Positions 35,368 to 44,103 of a stretch of DNA of 64,000 nt are shown here, piece after piece. Within the stretch, counting starts at the first letter, position 1. Each line of letters starts with the position of its first letter. The stretch spans positions 186,001-250,000 of the forward strand of contig NZ_DASZBH010000010.1 in assembly GCF_035944355.1 (NCBI RefSeq), read 5' to 3'. The notes beneath the pieces are model-generated. The model was not told the origin of the DNA, ran no database searches, and saw only the letters and a list, made by a program, of their open reading frames with translations. The translations under genes were made by a program, and so were the position numbers. Source of the stretch: Frateuria_A sp035944355. GTDB taxonomy: Bacteria; Pseudomonadota; Gammaproteobacteria; Xanthomonadales; Rhodanobacteraceae.

Positions 35368-36156
35368 CTAGCTCAACGCGCGCGTGCGGCCGCCGTCGAC
35401 CGCGATGCTGACGCCGTTGACGTAGGCGGCCGCGGGCGTGCAGAGGAAGGCGATCACGGCCGCCACTTCGGCCGGTTCGCCGAAGCGGCGTGCCGGAATG
35501 GTCGCCATCAGGTCGCGCGCGATGTCGTTCTCGCTGCGGCCGCTGCTGGCGGCTTGTGCACCGAGCAGGCTGTCCAGCCGTCCGGTGCGCGTGTAGCCGG
35601 GCAGGACGTTGTTGACGGTGATGCCGTCGGCGGCCAGTTCGCCGGAGAGCGTCTTGGCCCAGGCCGCCACCGCGGCGCGCACGGTGTTGGAGACGCCCAG
35701 GTTCGGGATCGGCTCCTTCACCGAAGTGGAAATGACGTTGACGATGCGCCCGTAGTTGGCCTGGCGCATGCCCGGCAACAAGGCCTGCACCATCGCCTGG
35801 CCGGCGATAAGGTGCTGGCGGAAGGCGGCCTCGAAGGCGGCCGGATCGGCGGTGTGCGCCGGCCCTCCGGGCGGACCGCCGGTATTGTTGATGAGGATGT
35901 GCACCGGTTCGGCCGCGGTGATGTCGGTGACCACGCCTTGCAGCCGCGTGGTATCGAGCATGTCCACCGCCTGCCAGCGGTGCTCCTGGCCGCGGGGGCA
36001 GGGCAGGCGACTGGCCAGTTCCTCCAGCGGCTGGGCCGATCGCGAGAGCAGGGTGACGGTGGCGCCCAGTTCCGCCAGCTCGATGGCGCTGGCCCGGCCG
36101 ATGCCCTGCGATGCGCCGCAAACCAGTGCATGGCGGCCGCTCAGATCCAGTTGCAT
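35368..36156 (-). CDS. SDR family oxidoreductase lacking the YxxxK motif
   Basis: A 262-residue short-chain dehydrogenase-like protein. The NAD(P) motif GASQGIG (residues 14-20) and NNTGGP (~90-95) are good. Ser143 (VISTS) is present, but where Tyr and Lys belong (positions ~156 and ~160) the protein has SNTVR instead. The stretch GVSNTVRAAVAAWAKTLSGE is found in a known divergent SDR group that I recall around FabG-like proteins. Redox activity by the normal mechanism is doubtful. It is the first gene of the SDR-AMSDH-CA-RidA run; its role there is unclear. Confidence 0.85.
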   Translation of the reverse strand: MQLDLSGRHALVCGASQGIGRASAIELAELGATVTLLSRSAQPLEELASRLPCPRGQEHRWQAVDMLDTTRLQGVVTDITAAEPVHILINNTGGPPGGPAHTADPAAFEAAFRQHLIAGQAMVQALLPGMRQANYGRIVNVISTSVKEPIPNLGVSNTVRAAVAAWAKTLSGELAADGITVNNVLPGYTRTGRLDSLLGAQAASSGRSENDIARDLMATIPARRFGEPAEVAAVIAFLCTPAAAYVNGVSIAVDGGRTRALS

Positions 36157-36193
36157 CGGTTTCTCCTTTGGGTGGGTTCGCGGGCCGATCGCT

Positions 36194-36526
36194 TCAGCGC
36201 GCCTTCCATTGCAGGAACACCGCCGCGAACCAGCAGGCCCAGGCCAGCCACGGCGCGAGGCGCCACAACCGGAACCAGCGGGTGATCGCCGCGTCCTGCA
36301 GCAGCTCGGGCAGGCGCGGGCGGGTCAGGCGCAGCACGCGCTGCATCCGCATCCAGGTGCGCATGGCGCTGGGCCGGCCGCCTTCCGGATCGGCGATGAT
36401 CCTCCACTGCTGCGGGTGATGAGTACGTAGCAGGCTGGCGATGCGGAACTGCGCCAGGTAATACAGCACGAACCAGACGATGCCGCCGGCGAGCAACAGC
36501 AGGTACAGCATCACCACGAGGTTCAC
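36194..36526 (-). CDS. Small membrane protein of unknown function
   Basis: A 110-residue protein read from a GTG that overlaps the stop of the MalM-like lipoprotein gene (GTGA), which decides the start. N-terminal TM helix (~5-25), a basic middle section (AMRTWMRMQRVLRLTRPRLP) and a second TM helix (~88-106) near the C-terminus. Loop topology suggests two passes. No family recognised. Overlap with the lipoprotein gene argues that both work together in the envelope. Confidence 0.65.
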   Translation of the reverse strand: MNLVVMLYLLLLAGGIVWFVLYYLAQFRIASLLRTHHPQQWRIIADPEGGRPSAMRTWMRMQRVLRLTRPRLPELLQDAAITRWFRLWRLAPWLAWACWFAAVFLQWKAR

Positions 36527-37314
36527 GTACCGCCCCCACTCCAGTGCGTGGGCAGGGCGGTGCGCAGCGTGTTGAGCACACCCTTGCCCTGCGTGGCCTT
36601 GTCGCAGATCGCGTTGTTCACGGCCTTCTGGTAGCTCTCGTTCATCAGGCCGACCCAGATGGTGCCGTCCGGGCCGTGCGGGATGCGGAAACTGCCGTTG
36701 GACGCCATCTTCACGGGCGCCTCGGCGGAGAACGTGGCCGGCGACTGTTCCCAGTAGGTGTTGCCGGCCTGCTGGTCGGCCGAGCTGTAGACCACCAGGT
36801 AGCGTGCCTTGTCGCTGGTGATCTTGACCGAGCCGAAGGCGCCGGTGGTGGCGCTGCTCCAGCCCATGTACTCGCACAGCTGCACGTCATGCGAGTCGAT
36901 CGGCTGGAAGGCTGCGTCCAGCAACACGGTGGTGGGCGCGAACAGGTAGCTCGCGTGGAGCCAGCGGCCGTTCAAGTCCGACTTCAGCGCCACGCTGTAG
37001 GGCAGCTTCGCGTCCGTCGGCAGATGGAACGCCAGGAAATAGCTGCGTACCCCATTGAGGTTGGCCACCATGCTGCCGGGGCCGAGCTCGAATTTCTTCG
37101 GCTGCCAGGGCAACGGGGTCTGGTAGGAGAAGTCCGCGAAGCTGCCACAGCAGGGCGTGGCTTTCTCGAGGCGCTGCTTGGCCTGTTCCAGCGCGTTGCT
37201 GGCGCCGGTCGGGGCACGCAGGTTGGGCGGCACCAGCACCTTGACGCTGTGGCAGGCGCCCAGCAGCAGGGTGAGGGCGGCCAGCAGGATTGTCAGCGAG
37301 AAACGATGGAGCAT
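36523..37314 (-). CDS. MalM-like periplasmic lipoprotein
   Basis: A 263-residue protein starting MLHRFSLTILLAALTLLLGAC, a clear lipoprotein signal with lipobox LGAC. The body contains TPCCGSFADFSYQTPLPW, LNGVRSYFLAFHLP, LFAPTTVLLDAAFQP and ARYLVVYSSADQQ. The order of a Cys-Cys-x-S start, an F-A-P-x-x-x-L-L-D element and a Y-L-V-V-Y-S/T element resembles MalM, the maltose-operon periplasmic protein of unknown function. Weak but patterned resemblance; no maltose gene is near. Eighteen bases after asnS; overlaps the next membrane protein by four bases. Confidence 0.6.
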   Translation of the reverse strand: MLHRFSLTILLAALTLLLGACHSVKVLVPPNLRAPTGASNALEQAKQRLEKATPCCGSFADFSYQTPLPWQPKKFELGPGSMVANLNGVRSYFLAFHLPTDAKLPYSVALKSDLNGRWLHASYLFAPTTVLLDAAFQPIDSHDVQLCEYMGWSSATTGAFGSVKITSDKARYLVVYSSADQQAGNTYWEQSPATFSAEAPVKMASNGSFRIPHGPDGTIWVGLMNESYQKAVNNAICDKATQGKGVLNTLRTALPTHWSGGGT

Positions 37315-37332
37315 GGCGGACGGGACCACGGT

Positions 37333-38748
<1,416 letters not shown>

Positions 38749-38834
38749 GGGATTGAAACTCCTGCGCGCGCGCCACATCTGGGCGCTGTCATGTTCGATG
38801 CGCGCCGCTGCGGCGCGTCGGGGCAAACCCGCAT

Positions 38835-38840
38835 GATAAT
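38835..38840 (+). promoter_or_regulatory. Possible extended -10 (TGATAAT) for the IscA-like gene
   Basis: GATAAT preceded by T, located 33 bases ahead of the ATG at 38873 in a GC-rich spacer. No good -35 at 16-18 bases, so it would act as an extended -10 if at all. Confidence 0.4.
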
Positions 38841-38872
38841 GTAGGCCTGCGGCCTTCTTCACCTTGGCGCCC

Positions 38873-39199
38873 ATGAGCATCTCGATCACTCCTCCCGCCC
38901 GCGAACGCATCCGCCAGTTCCTGGCCCAGACCCCCGGTGCGGCGGGCGTGCGCTTCGGCGTCAAGCGCACCGGCTGCTCGGGCTTCGCCTACGTGGTGGA
39001 CCTGGCCGACGCTGCGCAGCCGGGCGACCACACCATCGACCTGGACGGCATCCCGCTGATCGTGGACGACAAGAGCCTGCCCATGGTGGAGGGCACGGTG
39101 ATCGATTTCCGCCGCCAGGGCCTCAACGCCAGCTTCGTCTTCCACAACCCCAACGCCACCGGCGAATGCGGGTGCGGGGAAAGCTTCACGGTCGGCTGA
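38873..39199 (+). CDS. HesB/IscA family iron-sulfur assembly protein
   Basis: A 108-residue A-type carrier. The three conserved cysteines are visible: one in KRTGCSGFAYV and two in GECGCGESF. A-type proteins (IscA, SufA, ErpA) bind Fe or an Fe-S cluster and pass it to target enzymes. No isc/suf operon surrounds it, so the exact member cannot be assigned; it is a stand-alone copy. The ATG at 38873 is preferred to an in-frame TTG three codons upstream. Confidence 0.9.
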   Translation: MSISITPPARERIRQFLAQTPGAAGVRFGVKRTGCSGFAYVVDLADAAQPGDHTIDLDGIPLIVDDKSLPMVEGTVIDFRRQGLNASFVFHNPNATGECGCGESFTVG

Positions 39200-39274
39200 G
39201 CGGCCAATGCGCGCCGGCTTTACCCGGCGGGCCCGGCCGCGCTACACTTCCGCTTCTGTCCGCGCCCGAACGGC

Positions 39275-39338
39275 GTGGATGGGCACTTGCCTCACCGCAC
39301 CGGCGGGAGGCTGCGAGGCCCTCAAGGGCCGCATCCAC
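39275..39338 (+). promoter_or_regulatory. Candidate S6:S18-binding mRNA leader
   Basis: Directly before the rpsF ribosome-binding site, GTGGATG (39275-39281) pairs perfectly with CATCCAC (39332-39338). The interval holds CACCG elements at 39293 and a second GC-rich stem (GAGGCCCTCAAGGGCC). In many bacteria the rpsF leader forms such a structure, with a CCG-containing bulge bound by the S6:S18 complex to repress translation. The match in place and shape is good; the fine structure was folded only by eye. Confidence 0.55.
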
Positions 39339-39355
39339 AAGGAGCCAACACCACA

Positions 39356-39778
39356 ATGACCATGCGTCATTACGAAATCGTGTTCCTGGTCCATCCTGAC
39401 CAGAGCGAGCAGGTCCCGGCCATGATCGACCGCTACAAGGTGCTGATCGAGGCCGACGGCGGCAAGATCCACCGCCTCGAGGACTGGGGCCGCCGCCAGC
39501 TGGCCTACCCGATCGAGAACCTGGCCAAGGCGCACTACGTCCTGCTCAACATCGAAGTGGGCCAGAACGCGCTGAACGAGCTGGAGTCGGGCTTCCGCTT
39601 CAACGACGCCGTGCTGCGCCACCTCGTCATCAAGCGCGACGAAGCCGACACCGAGCCGTCCTTCATCCTGAAGTCCAAGGAAAAGGACGACGCCAAGTCC
39701 TCGCGTCGCCGCGATGACGACGGTGACGGCGACGACCGCCGCGGCGGCCGCGACAACGATCGCGACAGCGACGACTGA
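39356..39778 (+). CDS. rpsF: 30S ribosomal protein S6
   Basis: A 140-residue S6. The core RHYEIVFLVHPDQSEQVP, HRLEDWGRRQLAYPI and FRFNDAVLRHLVIKRDEA is standard. The C-terminal tail is long and acidic/charged (from residue ~113: DDAKSSRRRDDDGDGDD...), as in S6 proteins modified by RimK. Start: ATG at 39356, 11 bases after AAGGAG, gives MTMRHYEIV; the second ATG (39362) is 17 bases away. First gene of rpsF-rpsR-rplI. Confidence 0.97.
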   Translation: MTMRHYEIVFLVHPDQSEQVPAMIDRYKVLIEADGGKIHRLEDWGRRQLAYPIENLAKAHYVLLNIEVGQNALNELESGFRFNDAVLRHLVIKRDEADTEPSFILKSKEKDDAKSSRRRDDDGDGDDRRGGRDNDRDSDD

Positions 39779-39795
39779 TCAGGAGCACTCAAGCC

Positions 39796-40026
39796 ATGTC
39801 CAAGTTCTTCCGCCGCCGCAAGTTCTGCCGCTTCACGGCCGAAAAAGTGAAGGAGATCGACTACAAGGATCTCAACACGCTGCGCCAGTACGTCACCGAG
39901 AACGGCAAGATCGTGCCCAGCCGCATCACCGGCACCAAGGCGCGCTACCAGCGCCAGCTGGCCACCGCGATCAAGCGCGCCCGCTTCCTGTCGCTGCTGC
40001 CGTACACCGACAACCACGACGTCTAA
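39796..40026 (+). CDS. rpsR: 30S ribosomal protein S18
   Basis: A 76-residue S18 of normal length, starting SKFFRRRKFCRF, with IDYKDLNTLRQYV and the conserved GTKARYQRQLATAIKRARFL near the end. Binds S6 on the 30S platform. Seventeen bases after rpsF. One single Cys in the N-terminal basic stretch, so the zinc-binding CxxC form is absent. Confidence 0.97.
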   Translation: MSKFFRRRKFCRFTAEKVKEIDYKDLNTLRQYVTENGKIVPSRITGTKARYQRQLATAIKRARFLSLLPYTDNHDV

Positions 40027-40034
40027 GGCGTCGC

Positions 40035-40127
40035 GGGGAACGGGAAACAGGGAACAGGGAACAGGGAACAGGGAACGTCGGCATCGCGCCGGCTTTCCTG
40101 TTCCCCGTTCCCCAGTCCCCGTTCCCA
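40035..40127. repeat. GGGAACA-repeat palindrome between rpsR and rplI
   Basis: The left arm (40035-40076) carries four to five tandem GGGAACA units; the right arm (40096-40127) carries TGTTCCCC/GTTCCCC units in the opposite sense. The arms can pair as a long imperfect hairpin around TCGGCATCGCGCCGGC. It sits inside the ribosomal operon, where it may slow or protect the transcript upstream of rplI. The arm structure, made of heptads, is like repeats seen in Xanthomonadaceae genomes. Confidence 0.7.
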
Positions 40128-40188
40128 GCTCTTCGGACAACCGTCCGCGGCTGCGCCGGTTTCCCGGTGCTAACGAAAGGAAAAAACC

Positions 40189-40638
40189 ATGGAACTGATT
40201 CTTCTCGAGAAAGTCCGCAACCTCGGCAACCTGGGCGACAAGGTCAAGGTCAAGCCCGGTTACGGCCGCAACTACCTCCTGCCGCAGGGCAAGGCCGTGC
40301 CGGTGACCGCCGCCAACCTCGAAGCCTTCGAGAAGCGTCGCGCCGAGTACGAGGCCAAGGCCAACAACCTGCTGTCCGAGGCCCAGTCGCGCAAGGCCAA
40401 GCTCGAAGGTGCCGAAGTCACCATCGCCGCGCATGCCAGCCCCGAGGGCAAGCTGTACGGCTCGGTCGGTCCGCGCGAGATCGCCGATGCGCTGGAAGCG
40501 GCCGGCCAGAAGGTGGGCAAGGGTGAAGTGATCCAGGGCGAAGGCCCGATCCGCAACACCGGCGAATACGAAGTCGTGATCAGCCTGCACGCCGACGTGC
40601 AGACGCAGGTCAAGGTGATCGTGGTCGGCGAGAAGTAA
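40189..40638 (+). CDS. rplI: 50S ribosomal protein L9
   Basis: A 149-residue L9 with N-terminal domain MELILLEKVRNLGNLGDKVK, signature KPGYGRNYLLPQGKA, the long connecting helix (LEAFEKRRAEYEAKANNLLSE) and the C-terminal domain (EGKLYGSVGPREIADAL). Strong AGGAAAA ribosome-binding site ahead of the ATG. Third gene of the operon; intrinsic terminator follows at once. Confidence 0.97.
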   Translation: MELILLEKVRNLGNLGDKVKVKPGYGRNYLLPQGKAVPVTAANLEAFEKRRAEYEAKANNLLSEAQSRKAKLEGAEVTIAAHASPEGKLYGSVGPREIADALEAAGQKVGKGEVIQGEGPIRNTGEYEVVISLHADVQTQVKVIVVGEK

Positions 40639-40660
40639 TCGCCACCTCCCGCCGTAGCGA

Positions 40661-40690
40661 AAACGGGCGCCTCGGCGCCCGTTTTTTTTT
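40661..40690 (+). terminator. Strong intrinsic terminator of the rpsF-rpsR-rplI operon
   Basis: AACGGGCGCC-TC-GGCGCCCGTT followed by an uninterrupted run of T to position 40690. One of the best terminators in the window. Confidence 0.95.
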
Positions 40691-40740
40691 GCCCCTGGCA
40701 TAGCCGCGGCCGGGCCAGGCTTGGGGCAACGCCCGGTTCC

Positions 40741-41070
40741 TCAGTGGTCGGGATTGGGCGGCATGACTACCTTGTAAGGCAGTTCGAACGGCTCGATCGG
40801 TGCGTCCATGCCGGTAGCGGCGCCAAGAGCGCCAGCGGTGGCGGCATCGCCCATGCGGTTGCCCGGTTCGGGTACGGCTGCGCCGCTGCCCAGGCTGGGA
40901 TCGCCCGCGTCGCCAGAGCGCGAACCTCGGGCAGCGTCGTTGACCGTACCGGCCTGCACTCCGCCGACGCCCGGGCCGGCGGCATCACCCGCGCCCATGC
41001 CGCTGCCCATACCGCTGACGGCCGGATTGCCGGTGGTGTGGGAGCCCGTTGGTGTGGAGGAAGGGGGCAT
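40741..41070 (-). CDS. Hypothetical Gly/Ala/Pro-rich protein
   Basis: An open frame of 109 residues on the minus strand downstream of the rplI terminator, convergent with it. Start ATG at 41070 with GGAG 10 bases before. Composition: many Gly, Ala and Met-Gly-Ser units (VSGMGSGMGAGDAAG), then a C-terminus MDAPIEPFELPYKVV-MPPNPDH that looks more like folded protein. No signal peptide and no family recognised. It may instead be non-coding; the region 41071-41284 that follows holds no credible gene. Confidence 0.35.
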   Translation of the reverse strand: MPPSSTPTGSHTTGNPAVSGMGSGMGAGDAAGPGVGGVQAGTVNDAARGSRSGDAGDPSLGSGAAVPEPGNRMGDAATAGALGAATGMDAPIEPFELPYKVVMPPNPDH

Positions 41071-41284
41071 GGCGGACGACTCCGGGGAACTCGGGGCACC
41101 GCAGAATGAGTGGCGACAGACCACTCCTGCGGCATGCCGCCATGCTGGTCCGGCCGCGGTGACCGCGTCGTCAAGCACCGGCGCAGCCCTGCCACGGTCA
41201 GCGTGTGCGAGGCGGCCACCGGCGTGCAAGCGCCCGGCGGCGGCCGCGGTATTCTGGCGCAGGCCCAGACCGAGGAAAAACAAC

Positions 41285-41983
41285 ATGCGACGCCACCGCG
41301 AAAGACACCGGACCGAGCACACGGGCTGGCTGCGCGCCGCCGTGCTCGGCGCCAACGACGGCATCGTCTCCACCGCGAGCCTGGTGATGGGCGTGGCCGC
41401 GGCCCACACCGATCGCCACGCGATCCTGCTCGCCGGCGTCTCCGCGCTGGTGGCTGGCGCCATGTCGATGGCGGCCGGCGAATACGTCTCGGTGCACTCG
41501 CAGTGGGACAGCGAGGAGGCGGAGCTCGCCCGCGAACGCGAGGAACTGGCGAACGACACGGACGCCGAGCATCGCGAACTGGCGTCGATCTACGTCGGCC
41601 GCGGGCTGGACCCGGCGCTGGCGCGCCAGGTCGCCGAACAGTTGATGGCGCACGATGCGCTCGATGCGCATGCGCGTGACGAACTGGGCATCACCGAAGT
41701 ATTCCGGGCGCGTCCGCTGCAGGCGGCGGCGGCGTCGGCGGCGAGCTTCGCGGTGGGTTCGGCCTTGCCCTTGCTGGTGGCCGTATTTGCGCCGCTGGGC
41801 ATGCTGCTCGTCCTGATCGGCGCTGCATGCCTGGTTTGCCTGGTGCTGCTCGGCGCCGCCGCCGCGCGGATGGGCGGCGCCAGCATGGCCGCCGGCGCCA
41901 TGCGCATCGCCTTCTGGAGCTTGCTGGCCATGCTGGCGACCGCCGGCATAGGGCATCTGTTCGGCACCGCCACAGCCGGTTGA
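41285..41983 (+). CDS. VIT/CCC1-family iron/manganese transporter
   Basis: A 232-residue membrane protein. The N-terminal signature WLRAAVLGANDGIVSTASLV is that of VIT1/CCC1. The first TM pair is followed by MSMAAGEYVSVHSQWDSEEAEL; Glu/Met residues here form the metal-binding site. A cytosolic helical loop (~72-135) and three further TM helices end the protein. The family exports Fe2+ or Mn2+ out of the cytosol. Lone gene; no Fur site was found by eye upstream. Confidence 0.93.
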   Translation: MRRHRERHRTEHTGWLRAAVLGANDGIVSTASLVMGVAAAHTDRHAILLAGVSALVAGAMSMAAGEYVSVHSQWDSEEAELAREREELANDTDAEHRELASIYVGRGLDPALARQVAEQLMAHDALDAHARDELGITEVFRARPLQAAAASAASFAVGSALPLLVAVFAPLGMLLVLIGAACLVCLVLLGAAAARMGGASMAAGAMRIAFWSLLAMLATAGIGHLFGTATAG

Positions 41984-42062
41984 CGCAGGCGGCACCGGTG
42001 CCCGGTTGCATCCCGCCGCCATGGGCGTTATCCAAGGGACGCTCCCATCGCAGGCACAGGTG

Positions 42063-42908
42063 ATGCCCTTGAAGAAAAAGCGCTCCTCGACCGGGCCGTG
42101 GCTGCTGTCGGCCGTGCTAGTAGTCGGCGCGACCGCCGTGGCCATCGTGATTTGGCAGCAGGCGACACGACCGGCCCGTGGCAGCAGGCCGGTAGCGTCG
42201 TCCCCGCCGGCGGGCACGCAGGGGCCGGCTGCCGCCGCCGGCGCGATTCGCCACCCGATCGCCCAGGCCACCCCCGCACCTGCCTCGACCGCGCCGTTGC
42301 CGGCGCTGGATGCCAGCGACGCCGACGTGGCGGGTGCCTTGCTGGCCCTCGCCGGCGAGGGCGCCCTGGACGGATTGCTGCAGCGCGACCAGGTCATCCG
42401 CCGCATCGTGGCGACGGTCGACGCGTTGCCACGCCAGAGCGTGGCCAGCGAGATCCTGCCGGTGCGTACGCCCAAGGGGGCGTTCCTGGTCGAACGGGCC
42501 GGCGGCGGCATCACGCCGAGTCCCCGCAATGCCGAGCGCTATGCGCCTTATCTGCAAGTACTGCAGCGCGTCGACCCGAAGGCGCTGGTGGCCTGGTACG
42601 TGCGCCGTTACCCGCTGTTCCAGCAGGCCTATCGCGACCTCGGCTATCCCAGGGGCTATTTCAACGACCGCCTGGTGGTCGCCATCGACGACATGCTCGA
42701 GGCGCCGGAACCGCAGGCTCCCGTGCAACTGGTGCAGCCGCAGGTGTTCTACCGCTATGCCGACACCGACCTGGAGGCGCGCTCGGCCGGGCAGAAACTG
42801 CTGATGCGCCTGGGTCCCGCCGACGAGGCGCAGGTGAAGTCGAAGCTGCGCGTGTTGCGCGGGCTGCTGACCGGCTCGGGCCTGCCGGCGGAGGCTTCGG
42901 TGCATTGA
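42063..42908 (+). CDS. DUF3014 domain-containing protein
   Basis: A 281-residue protein with a short basic N-terminus (MPLKKKRSSTG), one TM helix (~13-32), a Pro/Ala-rich linker (to ~85) and the DUF3014 domain (LPALDASDADVAGALLALAG, RRIVATVDALPRQ, LPVRTPKGAFLV, YLQVLQRVDPKALVAWYVRRYPL, GYPRGYFNDRLVVAIDDMLE, FYRYADTDLEARSAGQKLLMRLG). Probably an inner-membrane protein with a periplasmic domain; function unknown. ATG at 42063 chosen since the TM follows right after; earlier in-frame starts exist. Confidence 0.85.
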   Translation: MPLKKKRSSTGPWLLSAVLVVGATAVAIVIWQQATRPARGSRPVASSPPAGTQGPAAAAGAIRHPIAQATPAPASTAPLPALDASDADVAGALLALAGEGALDGLLQRDQVIRRIVATVDALPRQSVASEILPVRTPKGAFLVERAGGGITPSPRNAERYAPYLQVLQRVDPKALVAWYVRRYPLFQQAYRDLGYPRGYFNDRLVVAIDDMLEAPEPQAPVQLVQPQVFYRYADTDLEARSAGQKLLMRLGPADEAQVKSKLRVLRGLLTGSGLPAEASVH

Positions 42909-42938
42909 AAGCATGCCCCGGCCCTGCGCGCGCCGGGC

Positions 42939-43838
42939 TCAGCAATAGTTGCGCGGCAGGCGCCGATGCACGGTGGTTGCCGCGATCGCGGCATGGCCGA
43001 CCGCCACGCTGATCTGGTTCAGCGAGCTGACCACGTCGCCGATGGCATGCAGGCCGGGCACGCTGGTCTGCAGATGATCGTCCACCACTACGGCGCCTTC
43101 GGCATCGAGCGTGGCGCCCAGGGCCGACGCGAGCCCCGATTGCACCTCTGCGCCGAGCGCCGGGTAGAGCGTGTCCAGGCGCAAGCGGCGGCCGTCGGCG
43201 AAATAGACCTGGCAGGCGCCATCGACCAGGGCGAGCCGCTGCGGGGCGGGCCACAACTGCACGCCGGCGTCGGACGCCCGGCGCCGCAGCGCCGGGTCGG
43301 CGGCATCGCCGTCCGACGCCAGCGCGCACACCTGGCGGGAGAACGTACGCAGGAAGGCGGCGTGGCCGATCGCGGCCTGCGCCGGCGCCAGCACGCCGAT
43401 CACCTCGTCGCGCGCCTCATAGGCGTCGCAGACGGCGCACAGCCTCACCGTGCCCGCGGCGATCGCTTCGTCGATGTCCTCCAGTGCCGGTACGCGGTCG
43501 ATCACGCCGGTGGCCAGGATCACCGTGCGCGCCTGCCAGTGGCGTTCGCCGTCACTCGCGGTGAAGCCGTCGGCATGGCGCGCGAGCTGGGTGATGCGCG
43601 TATGCACCTCCGGCACGCCATAGGCCTGTGCCTGCAGGCGGAAGCGCGCCAGCAACTCGTTGCCGCCCACCCCGAAGGGAAAGCCGGGGCAGTTGTGGCT
43701 GGCGGGTATCCAGCGCGCGCGGCTGGCGCCCGCGTCGGCAAGCAATACGTGGCGCCGGAAGCGCGCGAGGTAGGTCGCAGCGGTCAAGCCGGCCGGCCCG
43801 GCGCCCACGATCAGGCAATCGAGTGGAGTGTTGGACAT
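42939..43838 (-). CDS. Thioredoxin-reductase-like FAD-dependent oxidoreductase
   Basis: A 299-residue flavoprotein. FAD motif GAGPAGLTAA (residues 12-21), active-site pair CAVC (C134/C137) followed by DAYE, and the C-terminal FAD motif SVPGLHAIGDVV with LNQISVAVGHAAIAA. The second nucleotide motif (IGVLAPAQAAIGHAA) lacks the normal GxGxxA, so NADPH binding may be weak or replaced by another donor, as in the ferredoxin- or substrate-linked members of this group. Starts MSNTPLDCLIVGAG. Divergent from the hybrid kinase gene. Confidence 0.88.
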   Translation of the reverse strand: MSNTPLDCLIVGAGPAGLTAATYLARFRRHVLLADAGASRARWIPASHNCPGFPFGVGGNELLARFRLQAQAYGVPEVHTRITQLARHADGFTASDGERHWQARTVILATGVIDRVPALEDIDEAIAAGTVRLCAVCDAYEARDEVIGVLAPAQAAIGHAAFLRTFSRQVCALASDGDAADPALRRRASDAGVQLWPAPQRLALVDGACQVYFADGRRLRLDTLYPALGAEVQSGLASALGATLDAEGAVVVDDHLQTSVPGLHAIGDVVSSLNQISVAVGHAAIAATTVHRRLPRNYC

Positions 43839-44103
43839 ACTGCGTACCGATGGAGCGGCAGCCCCGGTCGCGTCGGCGTGAAAGCCACCCGCCGGCCCCA
43901 GCGCGCGCGACAAGGCCCTCACGGGCTCTTGCCGGGCTGCCGACAGCGACCCTTACATAGTGTGACGCCCGTCACGAACCGCGGCGCATGACGCTCCGGT
44001 TTCCCGACCGTCGCATGACGGGGCCGGGCGCGGTTGCGGGGAGCGTGATGCGACCTGCACGACGACCAGCATGCCCAGGGATGCAGAGTGCAGAGGAGCG
44101 AGC

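Noticed and set aside
40027..40188. The GGGAACA repeats as a CRISPR array
   Set aside because: Units are seven bases with no spacers and form a palindrome, so it is a simple repeat.
41071..41284. Open frames running through the spacer ahead of the VIT gene
   Set aside because: They continue into known genes in the wrong frame and show no start signals; the VIT fold starts at 41285.
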